Origin: Sphingobium soli
Lineage (GTDB): Bacteria; Pseudomonadota; Alphaproteobacteria; Sphingomonadales; Sphingomonadaceae
Direction of reading: 5' to 3'
Length of the DNA: 64,000 nt
NCBI RefSeq assembly: GCF_020782245.1
Contig: NZ_JAJGNP010000018.1
Coordinates: 1-64,000, forward strand
Positions 54,283-62,874 of the stretch are shown piece by piece (positions within the stretch are counted from its first letter, which is position 1; each line of letters begins with the position of its first letter). The position numbers were made by a program, and so were the translations under genes. The notes beneath the pieces are model-generated. The model was given only the letters and a program-made list of their open reading frames with translations. It was not told the origin of the DNA and searched no databases.

Positions 54283-54345
54283 GGCCGACACTTTCGTACC
54301 GGCCCCCGTCTCCAAAAAAATAGGCCGGCACTTTCGTACCGGCCC
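54283..54345. repeat. Tandem 23-bp hairpin repeats between crtB and amtB
   Basis: Two nearly identical copies of a GGCCGR-CACTTTCGTA-CCGGCCC unit lie at 54283-54305 and 54323-54345, differing at one base. Each unit folds into a 6-bp GGCCGG/CCGGCC stem (one mismatch in the first) with a 10-nt loop. Confidence 0.9.
54314..54344 (-). terminator. Terminator of glnK-amtB
   Basis: On the minus strand the second hairpin unit (GGCCGG, 10-nt loop, CCGGCC) is followed by TATTTTTTT. It lies about 85 nt after the amtB stop. Confidence 0.85.
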
Positions 54346-54429
54346 AAGGCATGTTCGCAGGAGGAACATCGGAAGGCGGGGCGACGATTGCTGTCAGACA
54401 GAGTGGCCGCCCGGCCAATTCAGTGAAAA

Positions 54430-55764
54430 TTACGGGTTGTAGGCACGCTCGCCATGTTCGCCGAGGTCCAGGCCTTCATATTCGACCTCCTGGCTGACCC
54501 GCAGGCCGGTGACAGCTTTGGCGACGAAGATTGCGATGACGGTGCCGATCGAAGCCCATATGGCGGTCGCAAGAACCGCTTCGATCTGGATCACCAGTTG
54601 TGCGCCAATGCCGACCGAACCGTCGCCGGGCCCGCCAAGGCTCGGCGCATAGACGATGCCGGTACCGATTGCGCCGATGATGCCGCCGACGCCATGGATG
54701 CCAAAGGCGTCGAGGCTGTCATCATAGCCAAGCTTCGGCTTGAGAACCGTGACAGCATAGAAGCAGATGATCGAAGCTACAGCGCCCAGCACGATCGCGC
54801 CGAACGGTCCGGCGTTGCCCGCTGCCGGCGTGACGGCGACGAGGCCTGCGATGATGCCCGAACAGAAGCCCAGCGCCGAACCCTTGTGGCCGTTGAGGCG
54901 CTCCGCCAGCATCCAGAACAGACCGGCTGATGCGGTGGCGACGAAGGTGTTGATCATAGCCAGTGCGGCCGAGCCATTGGCTTCAAGGGCCGAACCCGCA
55001 TTGAAGCCGAACCAGCCGACCCACAGCAAGCCAGTGCCGACGCCCGTCAACGTCATGCTGTGCGGCGGCATGGGCTCCTTGGGGAAGCCGATGCGCTTGC
55101 CAAGGATGAGGCAGGCCACCAGTGCGGAAACGCCCGCATTGATGTGGACCACGGTGCCGCCCGCGAAGTCGAGCGCGCCAAGGCCAAAGAAATAGCCGTT
55201 GCCAGCCCACACCATGTGCGCGACCGGGAAATAAACGATCGTGAGCCATATGAGGGCGAAGACCATCACGGCGGAGAACTTCATGCGTTCCACCACCGAA
55301 CCCAGCACCAGCGCGACGGTGATGGCCGCAAAGGTCATCTGGAAGCAGATGAAGACATATTCCGGGATGACGACTCCGTCAGTGAAGGTCGCCGCCGTGC
55401 TGTCAGGCGTGACGCCGGCCAGAAACAGCTTGCCAAAGCCGGAAATGACCGCGTTGCCGCCGTCGCCAAAGGCCATGGTGTAACCATAGATCACCCAAAT
55501 CAGCATGGCGAAGGCAGCGACGGCGCCAATCTGCGTCATGACCGACAGCATGTTCTTCGTCCGGACCAGGCCGCCATAGAACAAGGCGAGGCCCGGCAGA
55601 ATCATCGCGAGGACGAGAACGGTCGATACCATCATCCACGCGGTATCTCCCTTGTCCGGCGTCGGCGCGGCGGCGGCCGCGTCCTGCGCCCAGGCGGGCA
55701 GAGCGGCGAACAGCGACAGGGCACCAGCCCCCGCCACACCGCAGAATTTCTTGGAAAAGCTCAT
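54430..55764 (-). CDS. amtB: Ammonium transporter AmtB
   Basis: A 444-residue channel of 11 TM helices. The N-terminal signal-like segment ends near LPAWAQDAA. The Amt signature region includes GLALFYGGLVRTKNMLSVM (TM1-2) and pore His residues in FAGGTVVHINAGVSALVA and DAFGIHGVGGIIGAIGTG. Between the stacked ATGs, the one at 55764 best fits the AGGGGG site. It lies 13 nt after glnK on the same strand. AmtB flux is blocked by GlnK under nitrogen excess. Confidence 0.95.
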   Translation of the reverse strand: MSFSKKFCGVAGAGALSLFAALPAWAQDAAAAAPTPDKGDTAWMMVSTVLVLAMILPGLALFYGGLVRTKNMLSVMTQIGAVAAFAMLIWVIYGYTMAFGDGGNAVISGFGKLFLAGVTPDSTAATFTDGVVIPEYVFICFQMTFAAITVALVLGSVVERMKFSAVMVFALIWLTIVYFPVAHMVWAGNGYFFGLGALDFAGGTVVHINAGVSALVACLILGKRIGFPKEPMPPHSMTLTGVGTGLLWVGWFGFNAGSALEANGSAALAMINTFVATASAGLFWMLAERLNGHKGSALGFCSGIIAGLVAVTPAAGNAGPFGAIVLGAVASIICFYAVTVLKPKLGYDDSLDAFGIHGVGGIIGAIGTGIVYAPSLGGPGDGSVGIGAQLVIQIEAVLATAIWASIGTVIAIFVAKAVTGLRVSQEVEYEGLDLGEHGERAYNP

Positions 55765-55777
55765 CATTTCCCCCTTC

Positions 55778-56116
55778 TTACAGCGCGGTTTCGCCGGTCT
55801 CGCCTGTGCGGATACGCACGGCTTGTCCCACATCGAGAACGAAGATCTTGCCATCGCCAATCGCTCCCGAATTGGCGGCGGCCTGGGTCGCTTCGACCAC
55901 GCGTGGCGCTAGGTCGTCGTCGCAGACGACCTCAATCTTGATCTTCGGGACCATGTTGGTGGAATATTCGGCGCCGCGATAGATTTCAGTCTGCCCCTTC
56001 TGGCGACCGAAGCCCTTCACTTCGCTGACCGTCATGCCGGCGATGCCGAGCGAGGACAACGCCTCGCGGACATCGTCCAGCTTGAACGGCTTGATAATAG
56101 CCATGACAAGTTTCAT
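55778..56116 (-). CDS. glnK: PII nitrogen-regulatory protein GlnK
   Basis: A 112-residue PII signal protein that senses 2-oxoglutarate and ATP/ADP and controls AmtB. The T-loop carries uridylylation site Tyr51 in YRGAEYSTN. The B-loop and the C-terminal signature are visible as GAIGDGKIFVLDVGQAVRIR. It precedes amtB in an operon and is read from a sigma-54 promoter 35-50 bp upstream. Confidence 0.95.
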   Translation of the reverse strand: MKLVMAIIKPFKLDDVREALSSLGIAGMTVSEVKGFGRQKGQTEIYRGAEYSTNMVPKIKIEVVCDDDLAPRVVEATQAAANSGAIGDGKIFVLDVGQAVRIRTGETGETAL

Positions 56117-56150
56117 GTCGCCCCCTGTGAATGGTGTACGGGGACATATC

Positions 56151-56166
56151 AGCAAGGGCCGTGCCA
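56151..56166 (-). promoter_or_regulatory. Sigma-54 promoter of glnK-amtB
   Basis: On the minus strand TGGCAC-N5-TTGCT, a full match to the -24/-12 consensus (TGGCAC-N5-TTGCW). The predicted start is near 56140, leaving a 20-odd nt leader to the glnK ATG. The factor itself is encoded at 44781-46295. Confidence 0.9.
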
Positions 56167-56220
56167 AAAAGATAAAGACGCGTTAATGCGGGCTTTACGG
56201 CTGGATATGCGAAAAGCTCC

Positions 56221-56265
56221 GCTGCAAAATTAAGCAGCAGCAGGATGTTGCTTAAAATTTGTGCA
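56221..56265. promoter_or_regulatory. Probable NtrC sites upstream of glnK
   Basis: TGCTTAAAATTTGTGCA (56249-56265) resembles the NtrC consensus TGCACC-N4-TGGTGCA in its outer bases, and GCTGC-N8-GCAGC (56221-56238) is a second inverted repeat. They lie about 65 and 90 bp upstream of the -24 element, a normal enhancer distance. Confidence 0.5.
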
Positions 56266-56271
56266 CGGGGC

Positions 56272-56847
56272 TCACCAGTCCGCGCCGTCGGCAATCACAT
56301 CTTCTTCTTCAGATCTGGTCATGCGGCCAAGCAGGGCATTACGGTGCGGAAACCGACCGAATTGCTGGATCATCTCATGATGTTTGCGGGCAAATTCGAG
56401 CCATTTGGCGTCGCCCGCTCCCTCGAACAGGGTGAGGGACAGGTCTTGATCGGCCCTATCCTCGCTATGCATGAATGGCATATAGAAGAAACACCGCCCT
56501 GCGCCGCCGATCTGCACATCATATCCATGCGCGATCGCGCCACGCGCTATATCCCGCGCCAACGCGTCCGTAGCAAAGGCATCAGCGGTGCCGCGAAACA
56601 TGTTACGGGGCAATTGATCGAACAGGATAACCGCGGCCAGCGCGTCATCGGCTCGATCCTGGAAATCCGCAGCAGCCTGGCTTTTCTTCTCACGCCACAG
56701 ATGGGCGAATTTTTGGGCGCAGATATGATCCAACTGTAAATCATGGCTCCACCACCCTTTTTCGCCCACCTCATTGAACCAGAAATCAAGCAACGCGGCC
56801 GCCCAATCGGCGGTCACGGCATCATGGCTGTCGGTCAGCATGTTCAT
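56272..56847 (-). CDS. DUF924-family protein
   Basis: A 191-residue, TPR-like helical protein of a widespread family. Conserved segments are LLDFWFNEVGEKGWW (about residue 19), VILFDQLPRNMFRGTADAFA (about 75) and FFYMPFMHSEDRADQD (about 120), then FGRFPHRNALLGR near the C-terminus. It lies upstream of the glnK control region, reading towards it. The biochemical role of the family is not established. Confidence 0.9.
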   Translation of the reverse strand: MNMLTDSHDAVTADWAAALLDFWFNEVGEKGWWSHDLQLDHICAQKFAHLWREKKSQAAADFQDRADDALAAVILFDQLPRNMFRGTADAFATDALARDIARGAIAHGYDVQIGGAGRCFFYMPFMHSEDRADQDLSLTLFEGAGDAKWLEFARKHHEMIQQFGRFPHRNALLGRMTRSEEEDVIADGADW

Positions 56848-56925
56848 GCATGACTAATGTCGCACCGGCCGCAACGGTTCCCGCCGTTTACGGAGCAGTT
56901 GGCTCGGTTGGCCGCAGGTAACGGC

Positions 56926-58368
56926 CTAGGCGGCCGTGCCGCCGACCGTCAGCCCCTCCATCAACAGCGTAGGTTGGCCCACGCCGGCCGGAACGCTTTG
57001 GCCACCCTTGCCGCACATGCCGATGCCCTCATCCAGCGCCCAGTCATTGCCGATCCCGATAACCTTGGTCAGCGCGGTGGGGCCGTCGCCGATCAGCGTC
57101 GCACCCTTTATGGGATCGCCCAATTTGCCATTTTCAACTTTATAGGCCTCAGTGCATGAAAAGACGAACTTGCCCGACACGATATCCACCTGACCGCCGC
57201 CAAAGCTCTTCGCGAAAATCCCGTTCTTCATACGGCTGAGCAACTCCTCCGGATCATCCTGCCCGCCCTTGATAAAGGTGTTGGTCATCCGCGGCATCGG
57301 AGCATGCGCATAGCTTTCGCGGCGGCCATTGCCCGTGGGCGCAACCCCCATCAGCCGAGCATTCAGCCGGTCCTGCATATAGCCGCACAGAACCCCGTCC
57401 TCGATGAGGATATTTTCCTGCGTTGGCGTGCCCTCATCATCAATCGACAGGGACCCGCGCCGATCCATGATGCTGCCATCGTCAACGACAGTGACGCCCG
57501 GTGCCGCGACGCGTTGACCAATGCGTCCCGAAAAAGCGCTGGTGCGCTTGCGGTTGAAATCGCCCTCAAGGCCGTGCCCAATCGCCTCGTGGACCAGAAC
57601 GCCGGGCCAACCGGGTCCTAACAGCACGGTCATCTCGCCCGCAGGCGCTGCGACAGAGCGCATATTGACGCGCGCCTGCGCCAGCGCCTCATCGATCGCG
57701 CGGTTCCACACCGCCTTGTCCATCACCTGATCATAAAGATAGCGGCCGCCAATGCCAAAAACACCCGTTTCGCGCCGACCGTCCTCTTCCAATATGATGG
57801 AGACGTTGAGACGCACCAGAGGGCGAATATCGGTCGCGGTAAAGCCATCGGCGCGCACGATCTCCACCACCGACCAGCTGCCTGCCAGACTGACCGACAC
57901 CTGCGCGACGCGCGGGTCGCGCGCGCGGGCGGCAGCGTCTATCTCTGCGCAGAGCGAGACCTTTTCCGCAAACGGAACGATTTCTAGCGGATTGGCGTCG
58001 GTATAAAGATGGCGATTGGTACGCTGGGGCGGCGGCGCAGGCTGATCCTTGGAGGGATCAAGCAGGGTAAGCGTTTGCGCCGCCTTGGCGATGGCCGCCT
58101 CGCTGAGATCATTGGCATGCGCAAAGCCGGTCATTTCGCCCGAGACACCGCGCAGACCAAAGCCGGCATCAGTAGAATAGTCGGCGGTCTTCAGCCGGCC
58201 ATCGTCAAACCCGAAACTCTCGCTTGCGCGATATTGCAGATATAATTCACCGTCGTCGCAACGACCTAGCGCCTGGGCCGTCAGCCGGCGCGCGCCATCG
58301 GGATCGAGCAGACCCGGACGATAAAGAAGGCCACGGGCATCGGTGAAGAGGGAAGCGGTATCGGTCAT
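56926..58368 (-). CDS. tldD: TldD-family metalloprotease
   Basis: A 480-residue subunit of the TldD/TldE (PmbA) protease that matures small peptides and degrades unfolded ones. The zinc motif HEAIGHGLEGD (about residue 265, HExxxH) is intact. LLGPGWPGVLVHEAIGHG and TNTFIKGG are conserved landmarks. The ATG at 58368 is chosen; the frame extends further up without a site. Its usual partner TldE is not in the window, so the complex would need a second locus. Confidence 0.93.
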   Translation of the reverse strand: MTDTASLFTDARGLLYRPGLLDPDGARRLTAQALGRCDDGELYLQYRASESFGFDDGRLKTADYSTDAGFGLRGVSGEMTGFAHANDLSEAAIAKAAQTLTLLDPSKDQPAPPPQRTNRHLYTDANPLEIVPFAEKVSLCAEIDAAARARDPRVAQVSVSLAGSWSVVEIVRADGFTATDIRPLVRLNVSIILEEDGRRETGVFGIGGRYLYDQVMDKAVWNRAIDEALAQARVNMRSVAAPAGEMTVLLGPGWPGVLVHEAIGHGLEGDFNRKRTSAFSGRIGQRVAAPGVTVVDDGSIMDRRGSLSIDDEGTPTQENILIEDGVLCGYMQDRLNARLMGVAPTGNGRRESYAHAPMPRMTNTFIKGGQDDPEELLSRMKNGIFAKSFGGGQVDIVSGKFVFSCTEAYKVENGKLGDPIKGATLIGDGPTALTKVIGIGNDWALDEGIGMCGKGGQSVPAGVGQPTLLMEGLTVGGTAA

Positions 58369-58412
58369 GCGCCCGATATAGGCGCGCCCTGCCTGCAACC
58401 CAACAGAAAAGC

Positions 58413-58640
58413 TTACAGGCTGGCGCCCGAAGCGATATCCGGCTTGGTGACGACATCGGGGGTATCCGCAACGCCGCCGATCAGCACGAAGCGACGGTCG
58501 CAATAGCCGCAATCGACATAACCATGCTCGTCGATTTCCAGAAACACCCGCGGATGGCCGAGTGCTGCGGGAATATCGCCCGATCCGTCGCAGGAAACGC
58601 GGGGCTTTGAGACTCGAATGATTTCAGGCGGCTGGATCAT
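58413..58640 (-). CDS. Zinc-finger (CHCC-type) domain protein
   Basis: A 75-residue protein starting MIQPPEIIRVSKPRVSCDGS. Metal ligands of the CHCC zinc finger (NDUFS6-like) are Cys in RVSCDGSG, His in ALGHPRVFLEID and the pair in YVDCGYCDRRF. The upstream in-frame ATGs have no better site. Bacterial homologues are short proteins commonly annotated as zinc-finger domain proteins and are possibly linked to respiratory complex I assembly. Confidence 0.85.
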   Translation of the reverse strand: MIQPPEIIRVSKPRVSCDGSGDIPAALGHPRVFLEIDEHGYVDCGYCDRRFVLIGGVADTPDVVTKPDIASGASL

Positions 58641-59010
58641 GACGTATGGAATTAGCAGGGGCCGCATTATATCGCAATATGCCCGATCACATCGGGCGCG
58701 TGAGTTCGCGAGCGCACACATCGTTCCAATCCTGCGCGGTCGATGCCGACCTTAGCCGCCACGCCGCGCAATCCTGCGTCGCAATGACCGCCAGGGGCGA
58801 ACACATCAGCAGCGCGGGAAGGATAGCTTCGGCAAAAGCAGCGATAGTCGGCATATCGACTATGTGGCCAATCGCGGCTTGCCACAGGCTGAACGTTGCG
58901 AAGGCGAGATGACATTGCAGCCCGATTGTCCCATCGAGCGCGCATGGCTGGGGATTTACATCAAGGCGAATGGGGAGATTCAGCGACGGCGCGACTATCG
59001 CCAATATAGA
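58641..59010. other. Region without a supported gene, upstream of tRNA-Val
   Basis: About 370 bases hold only overlapping short frames on both strands, none with a convincing ribosome site. One minus-strand frame (from 59043 leftward) has a hydrophobic stretch, but it starts inside the tRNA. I see no clear RNA structure. Confidence 0.5.
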
Positions 59011-59086
59011 TGGTGGGCGATGACGGGCTCGAACCGCCGACATTCTCGGTGTAAACGAGACGCTCTACCAACTGAGCTAATCGCCC
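59011..59086 (-). tRNA. tRNA-Val (TAC)
   Basis: A 76-nt cloverleaf with encoded CCA. Acceptor GGGCGAT/ATCGCCC, D arm GCTC-AGTTGGTA-GAGC, anticodon stem TCTCG/CGAGA closing loop TTTACAC with anticodon TAC, and T arm GGTTCGAGCC. No integrase is adjacent. Confidence 0.92.
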
Positions 59087-59133
59087 CCGTGGGGAAGGCG
59101 CCTATTGCGGCGAAATAGGCCGGCGGTCAAGCC

Positions 59134-60137
59134 TCAGCCGCACAGCAATCTGCGGCTAGCGCCGAACCAGCGCACCATCGCATCGGCCGTGTCGTTCGCC
59201 AGCGAAATAAAAACGCGCCGGCCATCCTGCGGGTCGGCATGTCGCTGCACCATGCCCTTGTCGGTTAGCGTTCGGATCCAGCGCAACGCCGTCGTGGGCG
59301 GTACGGCGGCGGCGATGCACAGGCTCGATACGGACACGCGTTCCTGTTCCAAACGTGCGGCGAGCAAATCCAGCAGCATGTCCCAGGCTGGATCAGCGAA
59401 CAGATCGCCAGGCAGAAAATCCGCGCGGTACGCCGTGCGCGCAGCATGTCGCGTATCTGCTCTGCGCTCACCGATCCCCCTTGGACCGGACGCGCCGGGG
59501 GAGAGAAAGGCGGGATCACGGGCATGCCAATATAGTCACTGGGACGGTCGGATATCCGTGGCCCAAGATCGAAGCTTGGCGTGGCGGAAGCCTTCCCCCG
59601 TTGCGTCAAGGCGTCAATCGTGCGCGCAAGGCGGCCTACTTCTTCGCTCAACTGCTGCAATCGCAAGGCTTCCCGGTCGACTTCATGCACGCTGCCGCTG
59701 AACGGACGATGCTCACCGGCCGCGACCAGCGCCGCCGCCAATTCCACCGGGCCGGGATCGCACAAGAGCTGGGTGTGTGCGCTGCGAATGCATGCAAAGG
59801 CAAGGTCGACCGTATCCCATCCAGCCACCAGCACAACAGCCATGCCAGTCTGGATTGCCTGGGTTTCCACCTGGACAAGCAATCGCTCCAGCGTTGCGGT
59901 CATGATCGGGCAAAACAGCAGGAGCGTGTCGCAGTGCGTCTGCTCATCCAGCCTGGCCGACGCTTCGGCCAAGCCGGTTACGCCTAAAAACCGCAGCTTG
60001 GCGGCATCCGCAATCGGCGCCACTTCTTCCATATCGGCCCAGTCGGCGATAACGAGCAGACTTTGCCGATCATCGCGCTGCGCGATTGGCAGGTCGGGCT
60101 CCCGAAAGGGCACATCGTTCGAAAAACTGTCCGTCAT
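59134..60137 (-). pseudogene. Winged-helix (MarR-like) regulator with a frameshift
   Basis: The first frame starts MTDSFSNDVPFREPDLPIAQ at 60137 and is a receiver-like domain (LLVIADWADMEEVAPIADAA, about residues 27-150) followed by a linker. At about 59421-59440 it leaves the conserved frame after IRDMLRARRTAR. The -1/+2 frame continues ADFLPGDLFADPAWDMLLDL and then a winged HTH with SVSSLCIAAAVPPTTALRWI and GMVQRHADPQDGRRVFISL to 59134. One missing base would restore a protein of about 335 residues. It may be a broken gene or an assembly error. Confidence 0.65.
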
Positions 60138-60375
60138 GATTCTGCACCTGTTCTAGCTTCGTTCCAGAGAATAAAGCAAGAACGGATCGATTCACCGGGA
60201 CTTCGACCCGATCCGGACATTCAATGGACAAATCAATGCGACACCACCTCTCACCGGGGTTCATCGTATCCGGTTTCGATCCTTCAAAACAATGTGCTGG
60301 CGCGGTTGGCGGCGGGCGGCGCGATCGGTCGCTATCGGACCAGCTTCCTCCATTTTCGACTTATTTTCATACCAA

Positions 60376-61227
60376 TTAAACGCCCGTGGCGCGTGCAAAC
60401 GCAATGTAAAGCGCACGCAAACGCATTGCAACGGGGCCTGGCCTGCCATCCCCGATCGTCTCCCCATCGATCCGCACGACCGATTGGCACAAGGTCGATG
60501 CGCTGGTGATGAACGCCTCCTTCGCCTGTTTGGCCTCCGCGACGGTGAAGGAGCGGCGGATGAGCGAAAGGCCGTTTTCCTGCGCCAGCGTCGCGATAGC
60601 CGCACCGGTGCAGCCAGCCAGAACGGACTGGCTGTAGGAGCGGGTGACGATGCCTTCTTCGGTCAGGATGAAGGCGGTGGACGATGCGCCTTCCGTCACG
60701 AAGCCATCCTCCACCATCCAGGCTTCCTGCGCGCCCGCGTCCCGCGCGGCCTGTTTGGCCATGGCCTGCGCCAGCAGCCCCACACTTTTGATATCGCGGC
60801 GCGCCCATCGAAGGTCGGGGGCGGTGGCGACGGCGATGCCGTCATGCGCCGCCGGAACGTCCAGAAACGGCTTGGCCTGCACGAACAGGAACAGCGTGGG
60901 TTGCAGCCCTGCCGGTGGAATGAAATCCCGCGTCCTGTCCGCCCCGCGCGTCAGTTGCAGATAGACCAGCCCTTCGGTCAAAGCGTTTCGGATGACCAAC
61001 TGTTTCTGCACCGCCTCAATCTCTTCAAGGCTGAGCGGAAGGTCGATGCCGATGGCGCCGGTCGAACGCTCCAGACGTGCAAGATGCGAAGCGCTATCGA
61101 CCAGCTTGCCGTCGATGACCGCGGCCACCTCGTAAATGCCGTCGGCAAACAGGAAACCGCGATCAAGCGGCGAAATGCGCGCTTCGTCCAGCGGGAGATA
61201 GGCTCCGTTCAGATAGGCGACGGACAT
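60376..61227 (-). CDS. Class IV PLP aminotransferase, probable D-amino-acid transaminase
   Basis: A 283-residue enzyme. The start MSVAYLNGAYLPLDEARISP and YEVAAVIDGKLVDSASHLAR are typical of D-alanine transaminases. The PLP Lys is in RWARRDIKSVGLLAQAMAK (about residue 145), and Glu in EAWMVEDGFVTEGASSTAF (about 178) contacts the cofactor ring. It may make D-glutamate/D-alanine for peptidoglycan; 4-amino-4-deoxychorismate lyase is an alternative. ATG 61227 is chosen over an upstream start without a site. Confidence 0.88.
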   Translation of the reverse strand: MSVAYLNGAYLPLDEARISPLDRGFLFADGIYEVAAVIDGKLVDSASHLARLERSTGAIGIDLPLSLEEIEAVQKQLVIRNALTEGLVYLQLTRGADRTRDFIPPAGLQPTLFLFVQAKPFLDVPAAHDGIAVATAPDLRWARRDIKSVGLLAQAMAKQAARDAGAQEAWMVEDGFVTEGASSTAFILTEEGIVTRSYSQSVLAGCTGAAIATLAQENGLSLIRRSFTVAEAKQAKEAFITSASTLCQSVVRIDGETIGDGRPGPVAMRLRALYIAFARATGV

Positions 61228-61391
61228 GATGTTCGGATTTCCTTGGCAGCGGACAATGGGGCGCTTTTCCGTCTTCCACACAAAGGGTCAAGCCACTCCG
61301 CAGGTTATGGCCGTCGTAAAATCCGGTCGTGGTCGGGAACAAGCGCAAAGGCTGGCCCCTATGGGTCTGACCCAGCGTCGGCGCCCTCAGC

Positions 61392-61712
61392 TTATTTCGC
61401 AGGATCGAGCAGGCAGCCCCAACCGGGCCTGTAGCGGGCCGTGCGCGTCGCGAGCAGCGGAACGCTGGCACGGACGGCGCGCTGTTCCGGCGCGTCGGTG
61501 AGCTTCACCAAGCCCATGCCGGGCTCCTTGTCGTCAGTGCAATTGCCCATTGGCCGGCCTTCGACATAGCGGCAGGAACAGCCGATGCGCGCGCCATAAG
61601 CAGCACCGAGTTGCGCACGGGCATGGATCGCCGGTCCGTTCCAGGCAAGCAGGCCAAGACATATTAGAACGATTAGCATCGCCCCGATCCACCATTTCCG
61701 TCGAACCGCCAT
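61392..61712 (-). CDS. Small membrane-anchored cysteine-containing hypothetical protein
   Basis: A 106-residue protein: basic N-terminus MAVRRKWW, TM or signal segment IGAMLIVLICLGLLAW (residues 9-24), then an exported part with cysteines in ARIGCSCRYVEGRPMGNC and GWGCLLDP. The four-Cys outer domain may form disulphides. It is divergent from the serine hydrolase, 37 bp away. The family is not recognised. Confidence 0.75.
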   Translation of the reverse strand: MAVRRKWWIGAMLIVLICLGLLAWNGPAIHARAQLGAAYGARIGCSCRYVEGRPMGNCTDDKEPGMGLVKLTDAPEQRAVRASVPLLATRTARYRPGWGCLLDPAK

Positions 61713-61749
61713 GGCTCTTTCCCGCGCTCGCCTGTAAAGGCGCCGGCTT

Positions 61750-62874
61750 ATGCAGATCGACAGCCGAATCGTAAAGCGTCTTGGCCTGGGCGCAGGCGTT
61801 GCCGCGTTGATAATCGCAGGATCGCTGGCGGGGCGCGCCGCCCCGACCCCCGAGCCGGTCTATATGGTCGCCCCCGATGTCGTGGCAGGCGAAACCGCGC
61901 TACGCGCCGCGATCGACCCGCTGTTCGACGATGAAGCCATGGGTCAGACCCGCGCATTGCTGGTGATGCGCGACGGCAATATTGTTGCGGAACGCTATGC
62001 GCCGGGCTTTGGTCCCGATACCAAACTGCTTGCCTGGTCGATGGCGAAGACCGTGACCGGCGTGCTGGCCGGATTGATGGTCGCGGACGGCAGGCTGGCG
62101 CTCGACGCTCCCGTGCCCGTGCCCGCCTGGAGCCAGCCGGGTGATCCGCGCGGAAAGATCACCCTGCGGCAATTGCTGACCATGAGTTCGGGCATCGACC
62201 ATGTCGAGGATGGCGATCCGGTCACGGCGGGCGATACGGTGCGCATGCTGTTCCAGGACGGCGCGCAGGACATGGCCGCCTATGCCGAAGCCAAGCCGCT
62301 GGCCCATGCGCCGGGCGAGAGCTTCGCCTATTCGACCGGCAGCACGATGATTCTGTCGGACTTGATGACCCGGATGCTGACCAATAGCGAGGACCCGGAC
62401 GTGCGTCGGCGCGCGATGCAGATGTTCATCGACGGGCGGCTCAAGGCACCGGGTAGGCTGCCGAGCCTGACCCCTGAATATGACGCCCATGGCACGATGA
62501 TCGGCGGCAGCATCCTGCACATGACCGCGCGCGACTATGGGCGCTTCGGCGAATTGCTGCGCCGGCGCGGGCGCACCCCTGCAGGACATCAGATTTTGCC
62601 AGAAAAATGGATCGATCTGATGACGACGCCGTCGCGGCGCAATCCGGCCTATGGGCTGCATATCTGGCTGAACCGCAACAGCAATGAAAGCGCGCTGATG
62701 CCGGGCCAAGCGCCCGAAAGCCTGTTCGGCTGCGTCGGGCATAATGGCCAATATATTCTGATTTCGCCATCGCAGCGGCTGACCGTCGTGCGCATTGGCA
62801 TGTCGCCGCGAAAGGAGGAGCGGCGCGCGGTGCGCGCGGGACTGGCGCGGTTGATGGGACTGTTTCCGGGTTAA
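61750..62874 (+). CDS. Serine hydrolase of the beta-lactamase/class C penicillin-binding family
   Basis: A 374-residue exported enzyme. The N-terminal segment LGLGAGVAALIIAGSLAG is a signal peptide or anchor. The catalytic Ser-x-x-Lys is in LLAWSMAKTVTGVLA (about residue 97), with the Tyr motif in ESFAYSTGSTM (about 195) and a C-terminal HNGQ segment (GCVGHNGQYILISP). Members are esterases or peptidases more often than true beta-lactamases. It converges on the PhzF gene with a 4-nt overlap (TTAA). Confidence 0.88.
   Translation: MQIDSRIVKRLGLGAGVAALIIAGSLAGRAAPTPEPVYMVAPDVVAGETALRAAIDPLFDDEAMGQTRALLVMRDGNIVAERYAPGFGPDTKLLAWSMAKTVTGVLAGLMVADGRLALDAPVPVPAWSQPGDPRGKITLRQLLTMSSGIDHVEDGDPVTAGDTVRMLFQDGAQDMAAYAEAKPLAHAPGESFAYSTGSTMILSDLMTRMLTNSEDPDVRRRAMQMFIDGRLKAPGRLPSLTPEYDAHGTMIGGSILHMTARDYGRFGELLRRRGRTPAGHQILPEKWIDLMTTPSRRNPAYGLHIWLNRNSNESALMPGQAPESLFGCVGHNGQYILISPSQRLTVVRIGMSPRKEERRAVRAGLARLMGLFPG

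Noticed and set aside
58864..59118. Plus-strand 84-residue frame across tRNA-Val
   Set aside because: It is the translated reverse strand of the tRNA, a well-known false gene type.
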